DNA of 64,000 nt from DASQZK01 sp963771005 (GCA_963771005.1 CAVYRO010000005.1:62001-126000); one strand, 5' to 3'. Shown: positions 33,545-42,835, counted from the first letter of the stretch. The notes: generated from the sequence alone by a model not told the origin. Program-made: numbers and translations.

Positions 33545-35674
33545 TCACGGTAATGAAAAATAAAAAACCGCACCCCTTTCAGTTTCCCCTTCTGCCCAGA
33601 CTTCGCCACCATGCCGGGTGACAATGCGTCTCACATTCGCAAGTCCTATCCCGGTGCCTTCAAACTCCGATTCGCTATGCAGTCGCTGAAAGACACCGAA
33701 GAGCTTGTTCTTATATGAACTGTCGAAACCGGCGCCGTTATCCCGTATGAAAAAAATAATCTTATCACCGGGATCTTCCCTGCCAATGGAGATCACTGCA
33801 TTTTTCCTGTTCCTGGTAAACTTTACCGCGTTTGCAATCAGGTTGTACCATACGAGCCGGATAAGAGCAGGGTCGGCCTTTGCCTCACCGAGAGCGCCAA
33901 TATCGATACGAAGATCCCGCCCCGAAAGTTCGGGTTTCATCTCCCCAAGTACGTCTTCGACAAGTGATTTCATATCCACCCCGGTTTTGGACATGGCCAT
34001 ACGGCCCATCCTCGAGAAGGAAAGAAGGCTGTCAATGAGGCTGTTCATCTTCTCAACAGAGCCGGTGATGTTATTGAAATAATGCTGCAACCTGGACTCA
34101 TTCTTTATTGCAGGTGATTTTTGGATCATGCTGGCGAAGGAGGAGATGTGACGGAGAGGGGCGCGTAGATCATGGGAAACGGAATAGGAAAAAGCTTCCA
34201 GTTCGTTGTTGGCCTGCATCAGTTCTTCCGTACGCTCCCTAACCATTTCTTCCAGCCCCGCGTTCATCTCGCGGATTTTCTCATCGGTTTCCCGGATCTT
34301 CCTTTCAGCCAGGATCCTTTCGGTGATATCCACCGCGTAAACAAGAAATGAACCGTCTTCGAGGACCGTTCCCCGGACCATAACGGTAACCTCCCGGCCA
34401 TCGCTGCAGACCAGGTTGATCTCATCGCCGGGTTTCCCGTGTTGCACAAGTCTTTCCAATTGCTTGGGAGCCTTTTCCCGCTGACCTTCCGGGCGAAACG
34501 TGGCGAAATTTTTCCCCGTAAATGAATGGACCGGGTAACCCAGGTAAGCGGCCGTCGCATTATTGACAAACCGGATCACAGCTTCGGAATCAATGATGAA
34601 AACCGGAACAGGTGAATGTTCGATATAACTCCTGAACCTGCGTTCATTTTCGATAAGGGTCCTCTGCCCTTCCCTCCTTTCGCTTATATCTCTCGCGGTG
34701 ATCAGCTCGGCCATAGCCCGGTTACGGACCATAAGAGGAGCCGAACTCACTTCCACAGGCATCTTGCGGCGATCCCTGGTGAAGATCTCGATCTCATAAA
34801 AAAAGCGTGAACAATCATCTCCCTCGCGCCGGGCGGCAAACGCTTTTAAAAGATCATGGTATTCCCCGGGAATGATATCGGTGAACGGGAGCCCCTTAAT
34901 TTCTTCAATATTGTATGAAGTCGCCTTAAGGACAGCCGAATTGGCGTAGGTGATAAATCCCTCGGTATCGTGAACCATGATGAAATCGATCGTGGTCTCG
35001 GCGAGAAGCCGGTAGTTCTCCTCGCTCTGCCGCAACTCGTCCTCTTTTCTTTTCCGTGCGCTGACGTCCCTGGAAACTCCGAGAAAGAAAGGCGGAGTCC
35101 CGTTCGAACCGGGAATGATCGTAACGGAGGCCTCGGCCCATACCGTTCCGGCTTTTTTGGTGGTATGTTCCAGTTCGGTGATTACCGACGGTATTTTTCC
35201 CGGCTCCGTTGCCAGTATCTTCTTGAAGTGATCGAACAGGCCTTTGGCAATTTTAAGGGATCCGGGTGTCAGTGTTTCCTGGAAAGTGATTCCCGCGATC
35301 TCGGGTGCCGTATACCCGAGAAGTCTCTCCACGGAAGCGCTTATATAGTTGATCCTGCCGCCCAGATCCATGGTCCAGAGGACATCGTTGCTGTTTTCCG
35401 TGATGAGCCGGTACCGCTTTTCCTGCTCGGCGGAATGTTGCCTGATATCCAGATATTCGGCACTGTTCCGGGAATGAAAATACCCCCCTGCAAAGATAAA
35501 AAGCGTGAAGATGATCCGTTCCGTAAGTACGTATGTGGGTATGGCGGTGATAAGGATGCCGGCGAAAGTGAAAGCAGGGTAAGCAATGAAGTATCCAGCC
35601 GTTGCATCCAGAATCCACACAAGAATGCTAAATGCGGCAACCACAGCATAGTAACGCATGTTAAAATTCCCCAT
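33545..35674 (-). CDS. Membrane sensor histidine kinase with three PAS domains
   Basis: A 709-residue kinase. Residues about 6-62 form two hydrophobic membrane segments with almost no periplasmic loop. PAS domains lie at about 85-205, 215-335 and 345-455, followed by a coiled coil. HisKA has the phospho-His in YSVSHDLRAPLRHIS, and HATPase shows NLIANAVKFT, DNGAGFD and GTGIGLANV. The HDLRAPL form belongs to the phytochrome-like kinase class, which pairs with single-domain Rcp1-like regulators, and one follows directly downstream. First gene of the three-gene minus-strand operon. Confidence 0.93.
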   Translation of the reverse strand: MGNFNMRYYAVVAAFSILVWILDATAGYFIAYPAFTFAGILITAIPTYVLTERIIFTLFIFAGGYFHSRNSAEYLDIRQHSAEQEKRYRLITENSNDVLWTMDLGGRINYISASVERLLGYTAPEIAGITFQETLTPGSLKIAKGLFDHFKKILATEPGKIPSVITELEHTTKKAGTVWAEASVTIIPGSNGTPPFFLGVSRDVSARKRKEDELRQSEENYRLLAETTIDFIMVHDTEGFITYANSAVLKATSYNIEEIKGLPFTDIIPGEYHDLLKAFAARREGDDCSRFFYEIEIFTRDRRKMPVEVSSAPLMVRNRAMAELITARDISERREGQRTLIENERRFRSYIEHSPVPVFIIDSEAVIRFVNNATAAYLGYPVHSFTGKNFATFRPEGQREKAPKQLERLVQHGKPGDEINLVCSDGREVTVMVRGTVLEDGSFLVYAVDITERILAERKIRETDEKIREMNAGLEEMVRERTEELMQANNELEAFSYSVSHDLRAPLRHISSFASMIQKSPAIKNESRLQHYFNNITGSVEKMNSLIDSLLSFSRMGRMAMSKTGVDMKSLVEDVLGEMKPELSGRDLRIDIGALGEAKADPALIRLVWYNLIANAVKFTRNRKNAVISIGREDPGDKIIFFIRDNGAGFDSSYKNKLFGVFQRLHSESEFEGTGIGLANVRRIVTRHGGEVWAEGETERGAVFYFSLP

Positions 35675-35866
35675 TCCCCGTAGTCAAATTTGTGGTAATA
35701 TAGAGATTTTCGGGCAAATATGCCTAAGGATCATGTATAATCGGTGTTAAATTTTGGACGAATGAATTTACGGTCCCGGAACAACCCGAGAATGCATAAC
35801 AAGCGCTGCCGCTACCGTTTTTCCGGATAGCGGGTTTAAAGTATTCCGTCATAAAACATTTTTTTA

Positions 35867-35874
35867 TATCTTTG
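35867..35874 (+). promoter_or_regulatory. Candidate -7 box of the tRNA promoter (TATCTTTG)
   Basis: TATCTTTG is an exact match to TAnnTTTG and lies 32 bp upstream of the mature tRNA 5' end. No clear TTTG -33 element is seen at the usual spacing. Confidence 0.6.
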
Positions 35875-35906
35875 CGGTCGATCCGTGGAAAAACGGATCA
35901 AAGTCC

Positions 35907-35980
35907 GGTTCCGTAGCTCAGTTGGACAGAGCAACAGCCTTCTAAGCTGTGGGTCGCGCGTTCGAATCGCGCCGGAATCA
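35907..35980 (+). tRNA. tRNA-Arg (anticodon TCT)
   Basis: A full 74-nt cloverleaf. The acceptor stem pairs GGTTCCG with CGGAATC (one G-U pair), the D-arm is GCTC...GAGC, the anticodon stem is ACAGC/GCTGT with loop CTTCTAA, and the T-arm is GCGCG-TTCGAAT-CGCGC. The discriminator base is A and CCA is not encoded. It stands at the border between ordinary chromosome on the left and mosaic AT-rich DNA on the right, so it is a likely integration point. Confidence 0.97.
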
Positions 35981-35982
35981 CA

Positions 35983-36034
35983 AAAATAAAAGCCTGTTTT
36001 TGCCTCATTTGACGCAAAAACAGGCTTTTATTTT
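35983..36034 (+). terminator. Strong hairpin terminator after the tRNA
   Basis: Two perfect 21-base arms (35983-36003 and 36014-36034), with AAAAGCCTGTTTTTGC at the core, enclose a 10-base loop; the end is TTTTATTTTA. It ends the tRNA transcript. It is symmetric enough to work in both directions. Confidence 0.9.
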
Positions 36035-36165
36035 ACCATCATTTACCCCTGCCATCACCTTCCGGAATCTCCCAATGAAGAGTTTTCGTTGTGGGAAAAC
36101 ATATTATTTAAGAATCTTTCAAAGTAGCTGATCAGTCAGAATTTCACCGGATTCCGCGCTGAAGC

Positions 36166-36468
36166 AGAGGAAAAGACAATCAACCCATTTGCAGAGATGA
36201 TCCCAAGGTATTCAACCTCACAGGTGTGAACATCGAGATCATTGGAAGCTGGCTATGGCTTACCGGCGAAACGAAGCAGTACAAGGAATATCTGAAGGAG
36301 AATGGGTTCCGTTTCTCCGCAAGCAAGGTAGCCTGGTATTGGCATCACGGAGAATATTACAAAAAGAACGGGAAACGCTTTGGTCTCGACGAGATCAGGC
36401 AGATGTGGGGAACGCGAGATGTCAAGAAAGACGGAGAAGAAGATGAAAACAAAAGACTTTCAGCATGA
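36166..36468 (+). pseudogene. Mobile-element accessory protein, 5' region probably frameshifted
   Basis: The reading frame from GTG 36226 encodes NIEIIGSWLWLTGETKQYKEY ... AWYWHHGEYY, 80 residues. This small family of plasmid, phage and ICE proteins is often annotated without function. Upstream, the same frame continues as KVFNLTGV, while another frame gives INPFAEMIPR. A single base shift near 36195-36205 would join them into the usual longer N-terminus. It directly follows the tRNA terminator, as expected for an integrated element's first genes. The next gene overlaps its stop by 4 bp. Confidence 0.5.
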
Positions 36469-36758
36469 AGATCAGTTGTTGGATCACAAGGACCGGCGAG
36501 ATACACAAGTGTGATTTCGCCGGTCACTTCGAAAAAGCAGAGGAATTAGGATATGATGAGGAGATTCTCGAAGAAACCGGTTGGGTGAAAGTTTCGGCAG
36601 GAACCATCCATTACAATTCCAGGCATCCATTGACATCTGAGCAGGAATACACCCTCTCAAAACTTGCACTTAGGGAACTTATAGATGAATTTTATAAATT
36701 CATAGTTCAATATGGAAATATTGTGTGCATAGCCTATTATTTAAATAATCACCTTTAA
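36465..36758 (+). CDS. Hypothetical mobile-element protein
   Basis: A 97-residue protein starting at an ATGA overlap with the previous gene. It contains CWITRTGEIHKCDFAGHFEKAEEL, a C-x10-C-x4-H arrangement that could bind metal, and HPLTSEQEYTLSKLALRELID. Short proteins of this design occur in phages and conjugative elements; no function is known. The 3' end becomes AT-rich (FYKFIVQYGNIVCIAYYLNNHL), so the true C-terminus may have been lost where foreign DNA begins. Confidence 0.5.
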   Translation: MKISCWITRTGEIHKCDFAGHFEKAEELGYDEEILEETGWVKVSAGTIHYNSRHPLTSEQEYTLSKLALRELIDEFYKFIVQYGNIVCIAYYLNNHL

Positions 36759-37205
36759 TAGTATATGCTAAAAAAGGATAAATCCAGTAGCATCCTGCAT
36801 AAAAAATTTGATGTAATGCAAAAAAAGTAAAAAAATTTTGATAAATGAAAAAGTTTATCGTAATTTTAATTTGCATATGAATTTTATTAGAAAAAGTTTG
36901 ATATGTGAGTATTACCAAATATTTATCATTAAAGGCTATATTAATTATCCTTAATGTCCGGTAAAATTGAAAGTTACCTAAATACGATTTATGTTTTAAA
37001 TCATGGTGCGATGGCCGACAAAATGTCGCAGGCCTTGTAGGTAAATGTCGGGATAATTTTGACTAGATTTTGCGCCACCGTTAAAGCTTTAGCGCCCACG
37101 CTTTGTTTATTTTTTTGATCAAGCAAAAAAGTAAATGCCCATCCGGCATTAGGACAAGAAAGAATAAAATAGTCCATTCAAAAAAGAGCACTTCGCAAGA
37201 ATTAG
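36759..37205. other. AT-rich gap without a gene
   Basis: No open frame with recognisable content and no clear repeat. It contains CGATGGCCGACAAAATGTCG and AATTTTGACTAGATTTTGCG stretches that look like decayed coding or repeat DNA. Composition drops sharply here compared with everything to the left. Confidence 0.6.
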
Positions 37206-37473
37206 ATAATCCAATTTTATCAAAATTCTCCAAATCCTTTTTATGATCAAACAGTTATAAAAATATTTTTGCCTGACCAAATTGATAAAGCAACATTATA
37301 TGTCCATAGCCTAAATGGTTCAGAAGTTATGGTCAAAGAATTAAATGATCATGGTATTCTGTCTGTAACGATTGATGGTAATAAATTAAAGAAAGGTATG
37401 TACATATATTCCTTGACTGTTGATGGTCAGTAATTGATTCAAAAAGAATGGTAACTATTCAGGTACTAATTTA
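37206..37473 (+). pseudogene. Remnant of a T9SS C-terminal sorting domain
   Basis: Translation in frame from about 37206 gives YQNSPNPFYDQTVIKIFLP, LYVHSLNGSEV and KKGMYIYSLTVDGQ, the strand pattern of a T9SS/tail-fibre-type sorting domain. It then hits TAA at 37431. The expected ending (VIDSKRMVTI) continues in a shifted frame up to 37473. Only the last 80 or so residues of the former protein remain. Its end overlaps the 3' end of the IS66 transposase on the other strand. Confidence 0.65.
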
Positions 37474-38538
37474 GCAATAGTATGAAAGGCGGACAAAACA
37501 TTCTGGCTATTTTTAATGCAGGTGTCCGTTATGGACCTGATAATGGCGTAGATTTCAGCACCGCGTTGGGATTTAAATTGTCCGGAGACTTTTTGTTTAA
37601 CCTTGATATTGCGGATCGCTCTTTCTGAGGCATTATTATCTGGCGGGACTTCAGGATAGTAAAGGAAAATAAATAAATAGTCTTTGTACTTGTTCATTCG
37701 TTTCTGAAAAGCAACCACCTCCTTCATCCGTTTGGGAATTTCGGTTTGTAATAAGACTCTAAGGGTGCGTTCAAGTTCAGTTCTTTGATGTAATGGGTAG
37801 AAATATTGAGGCGGAGATAAATTGTTTTTCAATTCCAGGGCACCATATAATAGTTCTTTGAACTGGGAAGACCATGGTGATAAATAACGTTCTTCAAAAA
37901 AGGTAAGTTCCCTTAAAAGATGAGCAATGCAAATTTGATGGGTTTTGACTTTAGTCTCAAAATGGCTTTTCCAGCAATCATGCACCAACACTGCATCTGT
38001 AAAACCCTTTTCAAAATTTGTGTTAATAGTGTCCGTTCCCCGGTTTCCTGAAAATGTAATAAACGTGGCCTTGTTACTTTGCCAGGTCCAGAACCAACCT
38101 TTTTTTCCGTTGAATTTGGCGCCTGTTTCATCCGAACCAACCACTTTACTGCCTTGAACTTCTTTGGCTATATGTTGCCAGGTAGATAAAGCTTTTTGAC
38201 CAAAACGTTTCAGCATATCATAAATCGCTCCCTGGCTCACCGGCAGGTTACACACATCACGAAAGTACTCGCTCATTCTTTTGAAGGGAATATATTGACG
38301 GGTATGTAAAAAGGCTATGGTGGCCTCTATATTTGGACCATAGCTGATGGGTGCATTTATTCCTGTTGGAAATGAGGATTCCGTAACGTGATCGCAACTG
38401 CAAACACTTCGAAATACCCTCTGCTCGATATATTGAGGTATGATCGGAGGGATGTCCATCACCTGGCGTCTCTGGATAAGTTCTGTTTTTGCATGGGAAA
38501 GGTCATTTCCGCAATGATCGCAAATCGACCAGAGACTT
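37455..38538 (-). pseudogene. IS66-family transposase, N-terminally truncated
   Basis: DDE transposase of the IS66 type. The catalytic residues are visible: Asp in VGSDETGAKF, Asp in LVHDCWKSH and Glu in NNASERAIRNIK. From ATG 38462 it has 335 residues, against about 450-520 for full family members. The frame continues upstream without a start (LWSICDHCGNDLSHAKTEL, the zinc-finger part) until about 38538. There it meets an IS4-type transposase fragment in the opposite direction. So the 5' third is missing and the element is probably dead. Confidence 0.88.
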
Positions 38539-38539
38539 T

Positions 38540-39049
38540 GATGTTCAGAGCGATTCTGCTGTCCAAAAAGATGAAGAGATCACTCTTTACTATGGCAGCA
38601 ACAAAAAGAAACAACACCGGGCAAGACGCATTATCTATTGGGATGCAGATAATAAACGGGTGTTTGAATTCATCACGAATAACTTCGATCTGACAGCAGA
38701 AAAAATTGCCAGGATTTATAAGCAGAGATGGCAAATTGAATTGCTTTTCAAACAACTGAAACAGAACTTCCCGCTCAAGTATTTTTTGGGAGACAATGAA
38801 AATGCCATTGAAATCCAGATATGGGCAGCCATGCTGGCAAACCTGTTGATTACGCTTATAAAGAGCAGGGTTAAACGTTCCTGGGCTTTTTCAAATATGG
38901 TATCGGTAATCAGGCAGCAGTTAATGAATTATATCAATATTTACAGCTTCCTGGAAGATCCGGAAGGAACATGGAGGAGACTCATTAAGCAGCGAGCGAA
39001 TGATTTCGAAAATTCCTTATTTCCAGAAATAAGGGGGGCTTACTTTTAA
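38540..39049 (+). pseudogene. IS4-family transposase, C-terminal fragment
   Basis: The last 170 or so residues of a DDE_Tnp_1 transposase: DVQSDSAVQKDEEITLYYG, IARIYKQRWQIELLFKQLKQ (the Y-(2)-R-(3)-E-(6)-K signature with catalytic Glu) and FLGDNENAIEIQIWAAMLA. The N-terminal half with the two catalytic Asp residues is absent; the frame to the left is IS66 DNA in reverse. The junction at about 38538 is a head-to-head fusion of two transposase wrecks. Confidence 0.88.
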
Positions 39050-39159
39050 GAAATGAAAAATGCTGTATTGAATATCAGTCAATTAAGTGTATATTATTAG
39101 GAATTTTCAGTTTTACCGGACAACAGTGAAATATTCCTAACGAAATTTAATTTTAAAAT

Positions 39160-39300
39160 TAACAAAAAACGCCATTAAGTGCGTTAGCTTGCTTGCTTTT
39201 AACCCTGCGTGTGCGGTGCACTGAGCCTGCCAAAGTGCAGTTCAACATATACTCATCGCTGTTGCGGGAGCTATCGGAATGCAGACGTCTATTATTCCAA
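39160..39300 (+). mobile_element. Isolated 3' end of an IS91-like element
   Basis: AACAAAAAACGCCATTAAGTG ... TGCGGTGCACTGAGCCTGCC ... CTCATCGCTGTTGCGGGAGC matches the terminal 150 bp of the IS91-like copies ending at 42835, 58651 and 61902, but without the final CAGAGTCCTATTTATT. No transposase remains. The gap 39050-39874 has no gene besides this. Confidence 0.75.
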
Positions 39301-39874
39301 ATATAATTAAAGAATCTTCTATAAATTTGTTTTTAAATTTTAACACATCAGTACTATTAAGTTAGATATATTCCGGGCTACGGATTGGCTTATCCAAGAT
39401 GTAGAAAAAAATTCCCAGATTCCACAGATAAAGGATGATTATGATTCCGTAGCTACTTTGGATACAGTCCTTTCCGTATCACTGATATCAGGCATTATCC
39501 GGTATATGGTGCTTCTGGCATAATTTTTTCTCAAAGTTCTTTACTAAGGAATTTAAAAATTCCCTGACCTTTCTTATGAATTATTAACCAAATGAATTAA
39601 TTTCTGAATGAAAGGAATTGATTCTAAATGTAGGAGTATTTACGGTCATTACTTGGTATACTCAGATTGTGTTGGGAGGGCTTTTCATGCTTATCCCTTT
39701 CATACCCCTTCGCTATATTCTAAGTTTTGCCGGCATATTTCTACTGGCATCCGAAATTCCAGTTTTTCCAAGTGGAAAGATAAACTTAAAAAGAGAGATG
39801 AAAAAAGCCATATGAATAAAATAGAGCGTAACCTTACTAAGGCAGAAGATATAATTAAAACAAAAACTGATATT

Positions 39875-40066
39875 ATGGAAAATAAACAATGGGTAAGTAA
39901 ATTATGGTTTATCCTTCTAATGGTTCTGGGTCTGACCCTTGGAGGATGTGGTATTATTAAAGGAATTTTTGAGGCCGGTGTATGGATAGGAGTATTGGTT
40001 TGTGTAGCCATAGTGGCACTTCTGATCTGGTTGATTGTCGCGATAATCAAAAAAATTAAGTCCTAG
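39875..40066 (+). CDS. Small membrane lipoprotein
   Basis: A 63-residue protein: MENKQWVSKLWFILLMVLG, lipobox LGGC, then GIIKGIFEAGVWIGVL and a second hydrophobic helix ending in a KKIKS tail. This pattern is common in Bacteroidota as a tiny inner-membrane lipoprotein of unknown role. The frame is open upstream to 39608, but those codons read as non-coding. It is probably a remnant of resident DNA between mobile pieces. Confidence 0.6.
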   Translation: MENKQWVSKLWFILLMVLGLTLGGCGIIKGIFEAGVWIGVLVCVAIVALLIWLIVAIIKKIKS

Positions 40067-40419
40067 TCTGGGCGACTGCATAACGGCGAAACCTTCACAA
40101 ATATCTTAAAAATAAACAGCTTTATGAGTAAAGTCCCATTCTGAATACGACGATCACAGTGAATTTACTTTGCGAACGAGGATACGCATATAGGTCTTCA
40201 AGAACTTTTTCGAAATTTTTTCAACCGTCCGTTAAAACCATCAATCGTTTATCCGAATTTACGAAATTCGGAGAAAATCTGGCAATGAAATTTACCGGAT
40301 TATGTCGAGTTTATCCGTTCGAAAAAACACGCACCTTGTAGTTTCTTTCGAATCGGTATGGATTTATTGGTTCAAAGAATCATTTTGCTTACTTCACCCT
40401 TGTCAAGAATAATTTCTCC
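40067..40419. repeat. Gene-free gap with palindromic word CCGAATTTACGAAATTCGG
   Basis: CCGAATTT-ACG-AAATTCGG at about 40254-40272 is an 8-bp inverted repeat followed by GGCAATGAAATTTACCGG. A similar block lies at about 41871-41955 (CCGAATTTACGAAATTCG ... CCTGGCAATGAA). The two flank the esterase and truncated methyltransferase genes, so they may mark the ends of one inserted segment. No gene is seen in the gap. Confidence 0.5.
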
Positions 40420-41370
40420 TCACTCTTCGGTCTTATCCATAAGAAAACCATTAACATCTAACCAGTGTAAAAAGGCATCAAACCAACGATTACTGGTTCG
40501 ATTGGGATTCCCCAAGCCGAAACCATGACCACCATTTTGATAAAGATGAAATTCAACAGGTATGCCTGCTTTGTACCAGGAATCGATGACCCCAAATTGA
40601 CCCCTGAAGAGAAAATCATCGGTGGCTATAACGTTGAACATAGGCGGAGCGTTATCTGGCACTTTTACCGGCCCCATGCCACCATAGATCAGACCTATGA
40701 AGGCCAGGTCCATTGATTGAGAGTTCAGCGTAGAATGCATTGTGAGGCCAGCACCGGCCGAGAAGCCAATCATGCCTATTTTGTTTGTATCGACACCCCA
40801 CTCCTCAGCTCGTTTAACGATCATGGCATAAGCTGCCTCAGCGTCCTCAAGCTGGTTCGACAGGTTCAACTGCATAGGACCAGAAGGTGCTTCGTCTTTA
40901 ATAGTATCGGAGGTTTCATCTGGAGGTGTAAAAAAACGATTCATCCATGCTGTGAAGTCATCGAGTGATTCTGGTGTCGGGAAAAGTCGGTACTTGAGAA
41001 CAAATGCGGCGATTCCCTGCTTTGCAAGGGCCTCGGCGACTTCCCAACCTTCATTGCCCAGGGAAAGCCACCTAAAACCACCACCGGGAGCCACGATCAC
41101 TGCCGCACCGTTTGCTATACCCGGTTCCGGCAGGAATGGGGTAAGGGTTGCAGTGGTTATGTTACGAGCCATCGGGTCTCCCCACTGGCGGAACCAGGTC
41201 TCTGAGGCGGATTGGTTATCGACACCACCTGTGCCAAGCGGGATAGCATTTGGTTCGGCCGGGGAGGCGAGTGGATAGATTGTTCCGTCTTGTGCTAATG
41301 CAGATGCAGCATTGAAGAGTAATAAACCCAAAATGGATGTCTTAGCCAGATTTTTAAATCTATAAATCAT
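40420..41370 (-). CDS. Exported alpha/beta hydrolase (acetyl esterase-like)
   Basis: A 316-residue protein with a signal peptide ending SALAQ. The esterase fold shows the oxyanion loop VIVAPGGGFRW, the nucleophile elbow GFSAGAG (Ser), an Asp region near FNVIATDDFLF and the terminal His in YQNGGHGFGLG. This arrangement is usual for acetyl-xylan-esterase/BD-FAE-like enzymes that deacetylate plant polysaccharides. It is richer in GC than the surrounding DNA and has no related neighbours, so it may be a transferred passenger gene. Confidence 0.85.
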   Translation of the reverse strand: MIYRFKNLAKTSILGLLLFNAASALAQDGTIYPLASPAEPNAIPLGTGGVDNQSASETWFRQWGDPMARNITTATLTPFLPEPGIANGAAVIVAPGGGFRWLSLGNEGWEVAEALAKQGIAAFVLKYRLFPTPESLDDFTAWMNRFFTPPDETSDTIKDEAPSGPMQLNLSNQLEDAEAAYAMIVKRAEEWGVDTNKIGMIGFSAGAGLTMHSTLNSQSMDLAFIGLIYGGMGPVKVPDNAPPMFNVIATDDFLFRGQFGVIDSWYKAGIPVEFHLYQNGGHGFGLGNPNRTSNRWFDAFLHWLDVNGFLMDKTEE

Positions 41371-41779
41371 AATGAGGGGAGTTTAATAATTTAATATCAT
41401 GCGATATACCTAAATCATTTTTTATCTCAATAACAGAGGGCAGGTCGGTATCAATGTAATGAATTCCTTTTCTTTTAGAAAATACTAAGCCAGGAAAGGT
41501 AAAGCCTGATGAAAGTTCTAAAACATTCTTTATATCTAAATCGGTCAATAAATTATCGATGCTCCAGTATCTATCTTCAAAATGCAGTGTCCTGGCCCAA
41601 AACATGAAATCCTTATTGTCAAAATCAGGTATATATTTCTCCGGATGAGAGAGTAATTCAGCTGTTTGTCGGGCATAAGGGATATTGGTGTGACCTTTCA
41701 TCAAGAGCAGTGATTTTGCTGATGGACTGATTGTGTCAAAATTTCGATTTGTAACTTTTGTTTGATTCTTTTTCTTCAT
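41360..41779 (-). pseudogene. Class I methyltransferase (LCM-like), 3' truncated
   Basis: The first 130 or so residues of a leucine-carboxyl-methyltransferase-type SAM enzyme: TISPSAKSLLLMKGHTNIPYA, FMFWARTLHFEDRYW, then VLELSSGFTFPGL (the SAM-binding loop) and GIHYIDTDLP (acidic ribose ligand). Family members have about 270 residues; this frame stops after NDLGISHDIKLLNSPHYDL, close to the esterase gene start at 41370. The C-terminal half is lost, so the gene is probably inactive. Confidence 0.72.
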
Positions 41780-42107
41780 GTTGTTTTGATCAGTTTTTTG
41801 GTTGGTTTCGGCGGTAAGTTTCGTTGCCAGGGACGGAAGTGTTCATAAAAGCCATTAATTATTATTTACCCGAATTTACGAAATTCGAAGTGAACCTGGC
41901 AATGAACGGCAACGCCCTCATGAGTGGGAGGTGTGCCGGCCGAGAGTGCCGAATAAATTTACCGGCTGTTGCGTGCTGGCATTATCTATATTTCTTTGAT
42001 ATTCCTAATATCTGAGATATCAAATTTATAACCATACAACCAAGAAAAACCTTGCATTGCAGTTTGTACCGCAGCAGAAGCCTGATATCGAAACGCTAAT
42101 AAAAGAA

Positions 42108-42358
42108 ATTGCTTATCCCCAACAAGCAATTTGGCAGAAGGATTAAATTTTCGATACCGGTTATTTTATGTAATATAATACAATTTTTTTTCAATTTTTT
42201 TGTATCTCAATACATAATTTTTAGAGTTTTTATGTAATGCGATACAATTTTTTGTACTTTCCGGGAAGGATTTGCGATTGTTTCATGTGTATGTTACCAG
42301 GTACATCCACCCTTCACTTCTTATTTTCAAAATAAATTGCTTATTGTGGATAAGCAAT
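42108..42358. mobile_element. 251-bp MITE with inverted ends and 8-bp target duplication
   Basis: Terminal inverted repeats ATTGCTTATCC (42108-42118) and GGATAAGCAAT (42348-42358), flanked by TAAAAGAA on both sides (42100-42107 and 42359-42366). Each end can also fold on itself: TTGCTT...AAGCAA at 42109-42129 and TTGCTTAT...ATAAGCAA at 42337-42357. The interior carries three 16-bp palindromes at 32-bp spacing and no coding frame. Insertion interrupts the IS91-like transposase. Mobilisation must come from an outside transposase, not identified here. Confidence 0.85.
42168..42247. repeat. Second array of three 16-bp palindromes at 32-bp spacing
   Basis: Copies start at 42168 (ATGTAATATAATACAA), 42200 (TTGTATCTCAATACAT) and 42232 (ATGTAATGCGATACAA). 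The spacing is identical to that at 1719-1798. It lies inside the MITE. Confidence 0.8.
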
Positions 42359-42535
42359 TAAAAGAAAATGAACCTCCTGAAACCCGGCTGCAACGCTTTG
42401 TGCATCTCACAGGCTTTAATCCCTGTGAGTGTCCGGTATGCAAAAACGGCCGGATGGTGGTGGTAAGGGAACTGCCCAGGATCAGGTCGTCTGACAAGGT
42501 AACTTCTCCCGGATTTACGGCATCAACTTTTTAAA

Positions 42536-42835
42536 TCCCGGATTATACCGGATCAATGGTGCCGGGAAAACTATGCACCCCGGATACCAAAAACAGCAAA
42601 AATCCGGATGATATCACCTGTTTCCAGGTAAATAAGGGCATAAAAACTTCAAGCTTCCAGGAATCTTCGGCCAGCTCAATCCCAAAAATCAACAAAAAAC
42701 GTCATTAAATGTATAGCTTACCTGCTGATAGTCCGGCGGGTGCGGTGCACTGAGCCTGCCGAAGTGTAGTTCAATATGGACTCATCGCTGTTCCGATTGC
42801 TATCGGAAAGTCGACCGCTCAGAGTCCTATTTATT
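42536..42835 (+). mobile_element. 3' end of IS91-like copy 3
   Basis: This follows the transposase stop and matches the ends of the other copies: AAAAACGTCATTAAATG, TGCGGTGCACTGAGCCTGCC, hairpin CCGATTGCTATCGG and terminal CAGAGTCCTATTTATT. It stops at the 3' end of the HigA gene on the other strand. Confidence 0.85.

Larger units (their letters stand above)
42026..42535 (+). pseudogene. IS91-like transposase remnant, split by a MITE
   Basis: Two pieces of the C-terminal transposase region. Piece one, 42026-42107, reads YNHTTKKNLALQFVPQQKPD ... LIKE. Piece two, 42359-42535, reads KENEPPETRLQRFVHLTGFNP ... CECPVCKNGRMVVVRELPRI. Removing the 42108-42358 insert and one copy of TAAAAGAA rejoins the frame exactly. 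It compares with the intact copy at 57173-58348. Everything upstream of residue 310 or so is missing. Confidence 0.88.
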
